From contig CAWAOP010000056.1 of assembly GCA_963783505.1 (NCBI GenBank), positions 310,001-374,000 of the forward strand: a stretch of DNA of 64,000 nucleotides. The letters run 5' to 3'. A model generated the notes under the pieces. It made no database searches. It saw nothing but the letters and a program-made list of their open reading frames with translations, and was not told the origin of the DNA. Shown here piece by piece: positions 51,400 to 62,835 of the stretch. A program made the translations under genes and the position numbers. This stretch comes from BOG-224 sp963783505. GTDB taxonomy: Bacteria > Acidobacteriota > Terriglobia > Bryobacterales > Bryobacteraceae. The number at the start of each line of letters is the position of its first letter. The stretch's first letter is position 1.

Positions 51400-51792
51400 C
51401 TATTCGACCACCGGGACGAGCTTCGATTCGATGATGCGCTGGTCCGAAGTGACCAGGCGCAGACGATGCACCCGCGCGGTGGCGACGATGGCGCGGTCGA
51501 AAGGGTCGCGAAGCCAGTCGCCAATCGCGGCGACTTCCGAGGCGATATCGAAAGTAACGGGAAGGATCTCAAATATAGGGTTGGTTTGTAGTTTCTCGAA
51601 AACCACACCTAACGGCTGCCGGAGTTTCCCTGCATCCGTTAGTACCGCTATTTCGAGCAGGGTGAGCGCGCTTAGCGCCAACCGGCCCCAGCGCGTCACC
51701 TCAGCTTCCAAAAGTCTGGACTGTTCTCGTGACAGACGCTTGGGCTCGACGAGCCAGCGAACCACGATGTGCGTGTCGAGGAGGAAGCGAAT
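51400..51792 (-). CDS. PIN-domain toxin (VapC-like), apparent ATT start
   Basis: About 131 residues. The reading frame lacks ATG/GTG/TTG before the PIN catalytic aspartate: the first usual codon, GTG 51765, would begin after it. Reading from ATT 51792 gives MRFLLDTHIVVRWLVEPKRL, the normal VapC start with Asp in LLDTH, and AAAGGAG lies 10-17 bases upstream. Other acidic residues of the metal site are in ALTLLEIAVL and LRDPFDRAIVATA. PIN toxins cut RNA and are held in check by the preceding antitoxin. Either ATT is used as a rare start codon or an ATG has been lost by one base change. Confidence 0.85.
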   Translation of the reverse strand: MRFLLDTHIVVRWLVEPKRLSREQSRLLEAEVTRWGRLALSALTLLEIAVLTDAGKLRQPLGVVFEKLQTNPIFEILPVTFDIASEVAAIGDWLRDPFDRAIVATARVHRLRLVTSDQRIIESKLVPVVE

Positions 51793-51807
51793 ATGCCAAC
51801 CGCTCCT

Positions 51808-52059
51808 TTACAACGGCTCCGCGTCGTCGCGGAGACAGTCCCAAACCTCGCTCGGAGGGGGGCTTACTATATCACCGATGATGAATGCCTTTCCGGCCAG
51901 ACTTCCAGCCGGGGATTTCCATGGCTTCCTCTTGGGAGGACTGACGACGGCCACAGGGCGGCCTCGCTTGGTGATGGTGATCGGCTCGCCGCGCTGTTCG
52001 ACCTCGTCAAGGAAAGCCGGGCATTTGGCTTTGAACTCGGTGGCGGTGACGATTCGCAT
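51808..52059 (-). CDS. Phd/YefM family antitoxin
   Basis: 83 residues from ATG 52059, with GGAG 8 bases upstream; the 19 extra codons of a longer frame are not family-like. MRIVTATEFKAKCPAFLDEV EQRGEPITITKRGRPVAVV is the Phd DNA-binding fold; the C-terminus (FIIGDIVSPPPSEVWDCL) would wrap the toxin. It reads in the same direction as, and 15 bp before, the PIN toxin, the usual order for such pairs, and typically represses its own promoter. Confidence 0.92.
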   Translation of the reverse strand: MRIVTATEFKAKCPAFLDEVEQRGEPITITKRGRPVAVVSPPKRKPWKSPAGSLAGKAFIIGDIVSPPPSEVWDCLRDDAEPL

Positions 52060-52141
52060 TTTCGCGCTCCAGAACCAGTCTAGCAAACGAATATGGTCAG
52101 ATGACCAGTTTGTCAAAAGTGCTCAAAGTGCAAAAAAGCCG

Positions 52142-53014
52142 CTACCTGAGCGATTGTGCAGGCCGGGAGGCATGCCCCACAGCCAGCGCTTCGTTCAGCG
52201 ACCCCTGGCGGTAGCCTTCCAGATCGAGCGTGACGTACTTGAAGCCGAGACGCTTAAAGACTTCGGTGAAACGGCGGGCGGATTCCCGGTTCAGGGCTTT
52301 ATCCAATTCGTCCGGGGCGATTTCGATGCGCACGATTTCACCGTGGTACCGAACGCGGAACTGGCGGAAGCCCATTGCTTTCAGCTCTTCCTCGCCGGTT
52401 TCCACCTGTTTGATCGTCTCGATCGTTACGGGCGTGCCGTAGGGAATGCGCGAGCTCAAGCAGGCGGCCGCGGGGCGGTCCCAGGTAGGCAAGCCGGCCT
52501 GCCGCGATAATTCGCGAATGTCCGCTTTGCTCATGCCCGCATCGGCTAGCGGAGCAGCCACCTCATGCTGTTTCGCGGCGCCCTGGCCGGGGCGGTAATC
52601 GCCCAGGTCGTCTACGTTGAGGCCGTAGACGATGTGCTCCCAGCCACGCGCGGCGGCGAGTTCGCCGATGCGGGTGAAAAGCTCGTCCTTGCAGTGGAAG
52701 CAGCGGTTTGCGTCGTTGCGCGCGTAGTCCGGGTTCTCGAATTCGTGAGTCGCGATGTACTCGTGCGCTATGCCGAATTGGGCAACGAAGGCCTCTGCGT
52801 CGCGTTTGTGAGATTCGGGAAGGGAAGGGGAGTCGGCGGTGATGGCCAGCGCATTCGAACCCAACGCGCGATGCGCGGCCCAGGCGAGGTACGCGGAGTC
52901 CGTTCCGCCGGAAAACGCCACGATGACACGGCCCATGCCGCGAAGGATGTCCAAGAGACGCTCTTCCTTCTCTCGAACGCGCGCGGCGCTGGAAACTTCA
53001 ACCAGTGTGGACAT
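52142..53014 (-). CDS. larE: ATP-dependent sacrificial sulfur transferase LarE
   Basis: 290 residues. PP-loop SGGTDS at 35-40, further LarE motifs HEYIATHEFENPDYARN, ANRCFHCKDELF and GLNVDDLGDYRPGQGAA, and Cys185 in RPAAACLSSRIPYG, which aligns with the sacrificial cysteine (Cys176 in Lactiplantibacillus plantarum LarE). LarE provides sulfur for the nickel-pincer nucleotide of lactate racemase-type enzymes. No larB, larC or larA lies in the window. Stand-alone larE-like genes occur widely, so the substrate here remains uncertain. Confidence 0.9.
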   Translation of the reverse strand: MSTLVEVSSAARVREKEERLLDILRGMGRVIVAFSGGTDSAYLAWAAHRALGSNALAITADSPSLPESHKRDAEAFVAQFGIAHEYIATHEFENPDYARNDANRCFHCKDELFTRIGELAAARGWEHIVYGLNVDDLGDYRPGQGAAKQHEVAAPLADAGMSKADIRELSRQAGLPTWDRPAAACLSSRIPYGTPVTIETIKQVETGEEELKAMGFRQFRVRYHGEIVRIEIAPDELDKALNRESARRFTEVFKRLGFKYVTLDLEGYRQGSLNEALAVGHASRPAQSLR

Positions 53015-53030
53015 TCAAATTCCCCCCTTA

Positions 53031-53121
53031 CGAAAAAGGGGACAGACACCTTTTCCGCCGTTCGTGCCGGTTGTGATTCCGTGGCATCGTCCCGCTGAAA
53101 AGGCTGTCTGTCCCCTTTTCG
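53031..53121. repeat. Short element with terminal inverted repeats (GGGGACAGACA type)
   Basis: 91 bp. Left end CGAAAAAGGGGACAGACA matches the reverse complement of the right end (CGAAAAGGGGACAGACAG) but for one A. It fills the gap between larE and gyrA. Repeats containing GGGGACAGACA are common in environmental bacterial genomes (general knowledge, not checked here). Confidence 0.7.
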
Positions 53122-53134
53122 GCATGTTCCCAGT

Positions 53135-55678
<2,544 letters not shown>

Positions 55679-55708
55679 AACGAATCCTCTTTGGAGTGGG
55701 TAAGTTCT

Positions 55709-55737
55709 ATTCTACCAAGAATTTAGTTCATTTCCAA
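55709..55737 (-). promoter_or_regulatory. Promoter of gyrA
   Basis: On the minus strand TTGGAA at 55737-55732 and TAGAAT at 55714-55709 are separated by exactly 17 bp, the sigma-70 optimum, ending 31 bp before the TTG start. The clearest housekeeping promoter in the window. Confidence 0.75.
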
Positions 55738-55994
55738 AGGGAAAGAGCATTTCGCTCTTTGTTCGCCCTGAAATCGGGGCTTCGGCGAGCTGCTCGAACG
55801 GCTGCCGATACGTTCTCCGAGTTCGGTGGTGGGAGTCACCGATACTGGCGCATAGAAACGCCAGAATCGGTTTCAGAGAAGACGCGATGCACCCTGCCGG
55901 CGCCCTAAGTCAAGGACACCGTATCATCGAGGTCCCCGAACGCTTTTCAAGGCTCCGGTGTAAATCAAAAGTCCGTCGCGCCGCATCCGCCCAT
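55738..55994. other. Intergenic stretch between flp pilin 1 and gyrA
   Basis: 257 bases without a gene. A hairpin AAAGAGC-ATTTC-GCTCTTT lies at 55742-55760, just upstream of the gyrA promoter, and may mark the end of the pilin transcript; no T-tract follows it. Confidence 0.4.
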
Positions 55995-56177
55995 CTAACT
56001 GATGGCCGTGTTTGCCGCCGCCAGATTCCCCTGGCTCTGCGACCAGATGCCTGTCAGGCTGCCGCTAGCCCCCGCGAATATGGCTGCCGAGGCCAGCGCC
56101 ACAAACGCCAGTAACAGGGTGTACTCGATCAAGTCCTGCCCGCGATCGTCTTTCCAGAAACTCTTAACGAGATTCAC
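55995..56177 (-). CDS. Flp/Fap-type pilin, copy 1
   Basis: 60 residues. Short leader MNLVKSFWKDDRG followed by the class IVb pre-pilin site and the hydrophobic helix QDLIEYTLLLAFVALASAAI; cleavage is expected after Gly13 (G/QDLIEY). C-terminal GNLAAANTAIS. Flp pilins form thin tad pili for surface attachment. A good RBS is present (GGAGGGAGC region before the ATG). The tad assembly genes are not in the window. Confidence 0.93.
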   Translation of the reverse strand: MNLVKSFWKDDRGQDLIEYTLLLAFVALASAAIFAGASGSLTGIWSQSQGNLAAANTAIS

Positions 56178-56571
56178 TTTGCTCCCTCCGTTGCCGGACT
56201 GGATGTCCTGGCATCATGATTGTGTGAATCGGCGAGAAATTGAAAAGACCTCTTTCGATAACAGCAAGGTGTAAACCCTGCGGGCTATCAATTCCTGAAG
56301 ACAGGATTCGGCAGGCCGCGCTTGGTTTCTGGTGGGGTTCTGGCGAGGCGGAACAGGGGAATGGAAGGGAGGGGGGCGAAAGGCGGCGGCCCTAGGCTCC
56401 AAGGAAGCGAGAGCGGCTGTGGTGGCCAATGCCACCGCCTGAAGGATGAGATTCAGCCACTGCCTGTGCCAAGAGCTTGACGGCTCTTGTACGGGCCGAG
56501 CGGCTGCTCCGGCTGAATATGCAGCCGAATTCGAACCGTTCTTGAAGGTTCGCCGACCGAGTTAGCGCGAT
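56178..56571. other. Region between the two pilin genes
   Basis: 394 bases with no gene that I can support. It contains the conserved upstream motif of pilin 1 (entered separately) and a hairpin CAAGAGC-x6-GCTCTTG at 56470-56489 downstream of pilin 2. Confidence 0.45.
56245..56265 (-). promoter_or_regulatory. Conserved motif upstream of pilin 1
   Basis: Minus strand GCTGTTATCGAAAGAGGTCT, about 68 bp before the start codon. 20 of 21 bases match the motif at 56824-56844 at the same distance from pilin 2. Confidence 0.6.
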
Positions 56572-56754
56572 CTAGCTGATGCCGGTGTTCGCCGCCGCCA
56601 GGTTGCCCTGGGTCTGCGACCAGATGCCGTTGATGTTGTTGTGAGCGCCCATGAAGAGAGCCGCGGATGCCAGCGCCACAAACGCCATCAGCAGGGTGTA
56701 TTCAATCAGGTCCTGCCCCTGTTCGTCTTTCAAGAAGTTCATGAAGAGTTTCAC
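56572..56754 (-). CDS. Flp/Fap-type pilin, copy 2
   Basis: 60 residues, about 70% identical to copy 1: MKLFMNFLKDEQG then QDLIEYTLLMAFVALASAAL, ending GNLAAANTGIS. The pre-pilin cleavage Gly and Glu5 equivalent (IEY) are present. Lies 394 bp upstream of copy 1 in the same direction and seems to have its own copy of the upstream motif, so it is probably expressed independently but coordinately. Confidence 0.93.
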   Translation of the reverse strand: MKLFMNFLKDEQGQDLIEYTLLMAFVALASAALFMGAHNNINGIWSQTQGNLAAANTGIS

Positions 56755-56823
56755 TTTGTTCGCTCCGTATCCGGACCGGTTGTCCGGGCGATTTCATTCT
56801 TGCAACGGGCCTTCGCGGTTCAT

Positions 56824-56844
56824 AAGACCTCTTTGGATAACAGC
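56824..56844 (-). promoter_or_regulatory. Conserved motif upstream of pilin 2
   Basis: Minus strand GCTGTTATCCAAAGAGGTCT, about 70 bp before the start, preceded by TTGACA, which would fit a -35 box. Shared with pilin 1. Confidence 0.6.
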
Positions 56845-56924
56845 GGTTGTCAACCCCCGGTTAAGCGAAGAGAGCCCGAGCAGGCATGTCAAGGCCTTGT
56901 CCTGGATTCCCAAGTTGGACTTAG

Positions 56925-57019
56925 GTGGGGCGGACCCCAGGTCCGCGGCCGACGCCCTCGTCGGCCTCCGGGCGAGGGCCGGTCAGGGGACCGGCCGCGG
57001 ACGAGGGCGTCCGCCCCAC
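56925..57019. repeat. Palindromic element of the GTGGGG...CCCCAC family
   Basis: 95 bp. GTGGGGCGGACCCCAGGTCC at the left pairs imperfectly with GGACGAGGGCGTCCGCCCCAC at the right; the inside holds GCGAGGGCC/GGTC-type smaller palindromes. Lies between pilin 2 and the GT-C gene. Confidence 0.7.
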
Positions 57020-57056
57020 GAAGCGGGCGGAGCCCTCGGGTTCTCTGCACCGCATC

Positions 57057-59408
57057 TCACGGCGCCGGAGACAGGCTCCGCGATTTCCCTGCTGCCGGAG
57101 CCTGCGGCAGAGGGAACCGCAACAACATCAGGTTGTCAACAGCGACGGCTCCCGACAGGTTCTCGCCGGCGGTCAACTCAACCACCAACTTGTCGCCTGG
57201 GGCCACGCTATGGACGCCCGCTTCGGCTTTCAGAACGGTCCAGCCGGATGGATGAAGCTTCTGGGCCGTTCCGCCTTTCACGGCGCCGTCCGCGTCAACA
57301 ATTTCCACCGTTAGCCGAACGTTTTTGTCCGGTGGGAATTGATCCGCGGTGATATTCGCCCAGCCCACATAGAGAGCCTCTGCCTGCGGCTCCACGGTGA
57401 ATCGAACGGCCGGGCGGCCAGCGGCCAAACTGAGCGGAAAATTCATCCGCGCGGGCTCCACGGGCCGCGTGGACGAAGTTTCCTCCGCGGAAAAATAGGC
57501 CACCATTTCGGGGTTGCCAAATGGGAGCAGGCCGCGCTCGGTGAATTGGCCTCGATCCGGCCAGCTCAGGTTGCAGAGGAGTCCCGTGACCCGGCCTTCG
57601 CGGATTGCGTCGTAAATGTCTTTCTGGAGGCCGCGATACGGCATCGAAACCGGCGCGATCCGGTCCCGGCGGGCAAAAAGCAGGATGCACGCGCTCGTCG
57701 CCAATCCTTTTGTCTGTATCCGGCTCGTATGGTAGAAAACGTGTTCCAACCGGTAGTGTTGCTGGAAATACTCGGATGAGACCATTTCCGGGTTGAGCGT
57801 GCGGGGAAAGTAATAGTTGGGGGTCTCGTTGTAGTACAAAGCGAAATAGTCGATTCCGGTCCGCTCCAGGTACGCCGGCGTCAGACCTTCGCTGGGGTGA
57901 GTGACCTGGTTGTTCATGAGGCCGCCCAGATCGACGATCCTCCGGCCCTTCAGATAGAACGGAATCTCGCCGGCCTGGCAAACCGCCACTGTGCGGTTCC
58001 TTGGGATCATTCTGTCCAGTTCTTGCCCGGCCATTCCCATCGGGTGGATGTCGAGGCTTTCGGCGGAAAGCCAGAATCGCAAGATGGGCGCCGCCAGTTT
58101 CGGCGAACGGCGAAGCGCCAGCAGATTCTCCACCAGTTGCGGCGTGCGGTCAACCTCGGGTGGCGGCGATCCCACGAGATTGACCAGCGGGGCATTGTAT
58201 CCCGGGACCGGGATCAGTACCGCCGTGGGCGAAAAGAACTGGGCCATCGGGCAGCGAACCAAAACCAGATTCACGAACACGAGAGCCGCAACCGCCGCCA
58301 CTGCCACCCAACGCCGCGCCCATCGCGGCAATGCCACGGTCATGGACTCCAGAAGCGCGTCCAGTCCGTTCGCCGCCAGCAGAAACATCGCGGGCAGGAT
58401 GGGAACCATGAAGCGCGAGAAGTAGATCTGGTAGTCGCCGCCCACGCGAATCACAAAGGCAATCCAAGCGGCGGTGAACGCAAGCAGAATTCCATTCTGG
58501 CGCGCGCGTTTACGATCCAGCAGGAGGAAAAGGCAAGGCCAGAAAAGCAGAGGCCAGCGGACCTCGGAAAAGAAATTCGCCACATAGCCCAGGCCGAGGC
58601 TGAGCGGGGGCACGGCCCTGATTCCGCCCTTGAGATACACCGAGTTGGAGAGCGGGTATCCGTAGTACAGCCACATGCAGGCCGTGTAAACGCCGAAGCC
58701 CGCGCCATAAAGAAAGAGCCCGGAAATGAGCCGCCGGACAGCCGCCTTGCTGCGACGGAACGCCAGCGCGAGAAGTTCGATGGCGCACGCCGTCACCATG
58801 AGGAGCGGCGCTTCGGGGCGGGTGATGGTCGCCAGCAGAAATACGATGGCGTAACCGGGGAATCGACTGCCGCTCTCGAACTCCCGAATGAACAACAGGA
58901 TCCCCGACATGGCCAGATACGCGAAGAAAACGGTCTCCATGCCGTTCTGCGCGGCGATGAGAAAATGCGTGCTAGTTGCCAGCAATAGGGGCGCGGTTAG
59001 ACTGACGAGCGTGGACTGGCTATTGTGTGTGCAGGACCAACGGAACGCGCGGGCGATTACCGCTATGCCGAAAATCACGCCTAGGAATCGGGACAATGTC
59101 GGGATGGCCAGTTTGAGAGAGGCGCCGCACGCGAGCATCACGACCCACAGGAAGTCGGAGTAGCCCCATACGCGTTCGCCGGCGTTATAAACAAGCCCGT
59201 GGCCGTGCGCCAGGTTCTCCGCGTAGCGGAACGCGATAAAGGAATCCTCGAAGATTCCCACGTAACTCACGATCGAGAGAAACAAGAACAGGAGGGCCAG
59301 GACTGTCAGCAACGCGGCCCGAGGCGAAAAACGCGCCACCCTCCACATCCTCCGAGTGATTTGCGCGGTGGCCGCGTCGGCCGCTCTGGGAGGCGTAGGC
59401 GGGCTCAT
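57057..59408 (-). CDS. GT-C-type polytopic glycosyltransferase-like membrane protein
   Basis: 783 residues. First helix ALLTVLALLFLFLSIVSYVG, then the GT-C signature IFEDSFIAFRYAENLAHGHG LVYNAGERVWGYSDFLW (acidic pair EDS and RYAENLA...G.GLVYN). About ten more membrane helices up to residue 390, then a large periplasmic C-terminal domain (about 400-783). Related proteins use polyprenyl-phosphate sugars as donors to build surface glycans. The donor and acceptor are unknown and no glycan cluster lies adjacent. GGAAGA precedes the ATG by 6 bases. Confidence 0.75.
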   Translation of the reverse strand: MSPPTPPRAADAATAQITRRMWRVARFSPRAALLTVLALLFLFLSIVSYVGIFEDSFIAFRYAENLAHGHGLVYNAGERVWGYSDFLWVVMLACGASLKLAIPTLSRFLGVIFGIAVIARAFRWSCTHNSQSTLVSLTAPLLLATSTHFLIAAQNGMETVFFAYLAMSGILLFIREFESGSRFPGYAIVFLLATITRPEAPLLMVTACAIELLALAFRRSKAAVRRLISGLFLYGAGFGVYTACMWLYYGYPLSNSVYLKGGIRAVPPLSLGLGYVANFFSEVRWPLLFWPCLFLLLDRKRARQNGILLAFTAAWIAFVIRVGGDYQIYFSRFMVPILPAMFLLAANGLDALLESMTVALPRWARRWVAVAAVAALVFVNLVLVRCPMAQFFSPTAVLIPVPGYNAPLVNLVGSPPPEVDRTPQLVENLLALRRSPKLAAPILRFWLSAESLDIHPMGMAGQELDRMIPRNRTVAVCQAGEIPFYLKGRRIVDLGGLMNNQVTHPSEGLTPAYLERTGIDYFALYYNETPNYYFPRTLNPEMVSSEYFQQHYRLEHVFYHTSRIQTKGLATSACILLFARRDRIAPVSMPYRGLQKDIYDAIREGRVTGLLCNLSWPDRGQFTERGLLPFGNPEMVAYFSAEETSSTRPVEPARMNFPLSLAAGRPAVRFTVEPQAEALYVGWANITADQFPPDKNVRLTVEIVDADGAVKGGTAQKLHPSGWTVLKAEAGVHSVAPGDKLVVELTAGENLSGAVAVDNLMLLRFPLPQAPAAGKSRSLSPAP

Positions 59409-59455
59409 CAGAAATCTTCCGCATCATTGTATCATCACGGTCTTTGATGACCCTC

Positions 59456-59487
59456 GTACATGGAACGCAGAGTACATGGAACGCAGT
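59456..59487 (+). repeat. 16-bp tandem duplication
   Basis: GTACATGGAACGCAG occurs twice in direct succession, with one base between the copies, upstream of the methyltransferase gene. Confidence 0.7.
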
Positions 59488-59576
59488 GATGAAGCGGCTC
59501 GCGGCGCCTTTTCGGAGGCGCTCGGCTCGCATGATAGAATGTCGGTTCGCTAGCGGTTGCAGGCTCGCCGCCCGCG

Positions 59577-60511
59577 GTGCGCTTTCTGGAAATCCAGGTT
59601 GCGGATGAGGCCGGGAGCGCGACGGAACGGGGTTATGTGGACCAGTTCGTAGACCCTCAGGCGATAGCCAGGGAATTCGCGGCGGCGGTGGAAACATTCA
59701 ACCGCGGCGCCGAAGCCCTGGGTTATCGCGATATCGCAGGCTATTATTGGTACCACACCATCGGCCTGCCTGGCGGTCTGGTGACGCCGGGCCTGTACGA
59801 CTATCGCGGCAGCCTTCCCGACTTCCAGTTCCCGTCCGACATGCGCGGCCTGCGCGTGCTCGATGTGGGCTCGGCCACCGGCTTCTTCGCGTTCGAGTTC
59901 GCGCGCCGCGGCGCCGAGGTGGTCTCCGTGGAACTGCCTTCCCTGGACGCGATCGACCGGTTTCCGGGGCAGACTGTCGACCACATCGTCGCAAAGATCA
60001 ATCACATGAACTTCCCTCCCACTGTGGAGGGGCTGAGCGGTTATGTCAGGACTTACACCGCCGAGGAGCTGTACTTCTATCTCCTCGCCGGGCCGTTCGA
60101 GTTCTGCCGCAAGCTGCTCGGCGCGCGCGTCGACCGATGCTACTCAACGGTATATAGGCTGACCAAGGCCAACACGGGCGGGAATTCGACCTGGTGTTTC
60201 TCGGCGACATCCTCGTCCACACCCTTCACCCGCTGGAAGCGCTAGCGGCAGTGGCCCCATTGTGCCGCGGCTCTCTGATATTTGCCGGCTTGCTGGCGGG
60301 CAGCCCCGCAGACAGGCCCGCTATGGTGTACACCGGCGGCGACAGCCTCGACTCCGACGAATTGAGTTGGTGGCTCCCGAATCGGGCCTGCCTTACGGCC
60401 CTGCTGAAGAAGCTCGGCTTCCGTTCGGTGGTTGACGTGGGGAAATACGGCGGCGTCCTGCGGCCATCCGGATTCGTTTTCGAGCGCTCGATTATCCGCG
60501 CGGAACGTTGA
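59577..60511 (+). CDS. Class I SAM-dependent methyltransferase, one frameshift
   Basis: About 311 residues over two frames. First frame: IAGYYWYHTIGLPGGLVTPG LYDYRG, then the SAM-binding motif LRVLDVGSATGFFAFEFARR and GAEVVSVELPSLDAIDRF. The second frame, joined by adding one G to the GGGCGGG near 60178, gives TGREFDLVFLGDILVHTLHP, the motif-IV region, and ends GFRSVVDVGKYGGVLRPSGF. The DxGxxxGF motif and W/Y-rich leader are typical of TIGR00452-like tRNA-wobble-type or glycan methyltransferases; I cannot choose. The GTG start lacks a good ribosome site; TAGAAT at 59535-59540 may be a -10 box. Confidence 0.8.
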
Positions 60512-60521
60512 TCGGATGCGG

Positions 60522-60530
60522 TGCTACAAT
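60522..60530 (+). promoter_or_regulatory. Extended -10 promoter of nuoB
   Basis: TGCTACAAT, an extended -10 (TGn plus TACAAT), 28 bases before the GTG start of nuoB. A weak -35 is not obvious, as is common for extended -10 promoters. Confidence 0.5.
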
Positions 60531-60557
60531 TCGTTTTAAAGCACGCAGGGGGAACCG

Positions 60558-61121
60558 GTGTCCTCGTTTATTCAGAACCAGTTCGAGAAGAACGTAATCA
60601 CAACTTCGGTGGATTACGTTTTCAACTGGGCGCGCAAATCTTCGGTGTGGCCGCTGACGTTCGGGTTGGCCTGCTGCGCCATCGAAATGATCGCAGCCAG
60701 CGCATCGCGATTCGATATCGCGCGCTTCGGCGCGGAGGTCTTCAGGCCCAGCCCGCGGCAATCGGACCTGATGATCGTGGCCGGCACCGTCACGCTCAAG
60801 ATGGGGCCGGTGCTCAAGCGCCTGTGGGACCAGATGCCGGAGCCGAAATGGTGCATGTCGATGGGCGCGTGCTCCAGCGTGGGCGGGCCATTTAATACCT
60901 ATGCCACGTTGCAGGGCGTGGACCGGATCGTTCCCGTGGATGTCTACGTTACCGGATGCCCGCCGCGCCCCGAGAATCTGTTCTACGGGCTGCTCAAGCT
61001 CCAGGACAAGATCGACACGATGACGCTCGCGAAGCGGCCCACCGAGGTCCGCCTGGACGAATCCATGCTCGAGGAATTCAGACGCCAGGTGCGCATCGCG
61101 CAGACTCTGAATCCCGTTTAG
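60558..61121 (+). CDS. nuoB: NADH-quinone oxidoreductase subunit B
   Basis: 187 residues. GTG start with GGGGGAA 5-6 bases upstream. The four N2 cluster ligands are present: Cys39-Cys40 in GLACCAIEM, Cys105 in SMGACSSVGG and Cys134 in VTGCPPRPE. NuoB carries the last iron-sulfur cluster before quinone in complex I. It stands alone here: the next gene is an esterase, not nuoC or nuoD, and no other complex I gene is in the window, unlike the usual nuo operon. Confidence 0.97.
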   Translation: MSSFIQNQFEKNVITTSVDYVFNWARKSSVWPLTFGLACCAIEMIAASASRFDIARFGAEVFRPSPRQSDLMIVAGTVTLKMGPVLKRLWDQMPEPKWCMSMGACSSVGGPFNTYATLQGVDRIVPVDVYVTGCPPRPENLFYGLLKLQDKIDTMTLAKRPTEVRLDESMLEEFRRQVRIAQTLNPV

Positions 61122-61190
61122 AGGCGCCTCCCGGTGGGGCAGGCGGTTTCGCTGCCGGGGCGGTTTCAGGTAGCTCCGGCGGAGAGCCCG

Positions 61191-62835
61191 ATGCAGAGGT
61201 TAGTTGTCATTGTCGTTCTGATGTGGGCCGTCTCCCCGACCGTGCATTCGCAGACTTACGCCGCCGGCCCGCAGACGCGCACTTATCATTCTGCGGTAGA
61301 CGACTCCGATCAGCCTTACGCCCTCTATCTGCCCCAGAACTTCGATCCGCAACGAAAATACCCGCTCGTCATCAGCCTGCACGCGGAGGAGACGAACCAC
61401 GCCGTCAACCTGGTACAGCTTTTCGGGCTCGGCATTCCGCAAACCCAGATCGGGCTGGCCCTTGGCAGGGGATTTCCCCGGCTGCCCGATATCGACTACA
61501 TCGTCGCCTGCCCGTTTGCCCGCGGCTCCATCGGCTACCAGGGCATCGCGGAGCGGGATACGTACGACGTTCTAGCGGATGTCGAGCGGCGTTACCCCAT
61601 CGATCCGGATCGTGTTTATCTCACGGGGATATCCATGGGCGGCGGCGGCGCCTTGTGGCTTGCGCTCACGCGTCCCGACGTTTGGGCCGGAGTCGTGGCA
61701 ATTTGCCCGTCGTCCATTCCGGCCAGCGAACAACTCGCGCCCAACGCTTTGAATCTGCCCATCCGGATCTATCACGGCGACCAGGATATCGCCGTGCCGG
61801 TAGCGTCTTCACGCGCCTGGCAACGCCGCCTGAGCGACGCGGGCGATCCGGTTGAGTACTTCGAGCTTTCCGGGAGCAGGCACAACGTTTGGGACGCAGC
61901 GTATAAGGCTCGCGGCGAGTTCGACTGGTTCTCCAAGCTCCGCCGCAATCCGCTGCCGGAGCGCGTGCGTCTGGTTGCGCGGGAGTATCGCTACGCCTCG
62001 GCATATTGGATTGCGCTTGACGATATTGCTCCGGGCGCCTTGGCCTCTATGGACGCGCAACTCGTTTCACGGACCGAGGCGAAAGCCGCTACGCGCGATG
62101 TGAACGCCTTCACCCTGGCCGCTCGCGCTCTCGATTTGCCGGCGTTGGTCACGATCGATGGCGACGCCGTTCGCGTGAAGGCGGGCGCCGGGTTATCTTT
62201 TGTCAAGACCGGCGGCCATTGGAAGCAGGGGCGCGCCGAGGCAGGATCGAAGAAGCCCGGCGCCGAAGGCCCCATCGCAACCGCGGAATCCGGCGCGCAC
62301 ATTTATGTCTACGGGACCGCCGACGATCCGCCCCAGGAAGTTCTCGACGCCCGCCGCCGCGTGGCCGAGCGAGCGGCCGATTGGTCGGTTCCCACGATGG
62401 CGCGACCCACGCTGAAGCTGGAGGTAAAAGCCGACGCCGCCGTTACCGCGTCCGATATCGCGCGCGCGAATCTGGTTCTGTTCGGGACGCGCGAGACCAA
62501 CTCGATGATCGCGCGCATCGCCCCCGAAATGCCGCTGGCCCTCAACGCGGGCGCGGCCGATTACGGACTGCTGTTCATCGCGCCCGCGGGCGGGCGTTTC
62601 GCGCTGATCAGCTCCGGCCTGCCTTGGTGGACCGGCGCCGCGCAGGCCGCCCGCGGCGGCGATGCCCTTCGCGCCGCTTCCGTTCCGCCTTCTCACCACC
62701 TTCGGCGATTTCATCTTGTTCCGGGGCTCGCTTGCCAATGTGGCGGCCGAAGGATCGTTTGACCGAAACTGGAAAGTTCCCCCCGAGGCCGCCGCGAGGA
62801 TGCTGGCGACCGGAACAGTGACCATTCAAAAATGA
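61191..62835 (+). CDS. Secreted alpha/beta hydrolase (esterase-type), frameshifted near the C-terminus
   Basis: About 548 residues. ATG 61191 has GGAGA 7 bases upstream and opens a signal peptide (LVVIVVLMWAVSPTVHS). Hydrolase domain: YALYLPQNFDPQRKYPLVIS LHAEE, RVYLTGISMGGGGALWLAL with the nucleophile Ser in GISMGG, Asp in IYHGDQDIAVP and His in LSGSRHNVWD. A second region of about 250 residues follows, ending near 62660 where the frame must shift by one base to give PFAPLPFRLLTTFGDFILFR and the natural end ATGTVTIQK. Resembles LpqC/feruloyl-esterase-like enzymes; the substrate is unknown. Its stop overlaps the decarboxylase start by 4 bases (ATGA). Confidence 0.8.
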
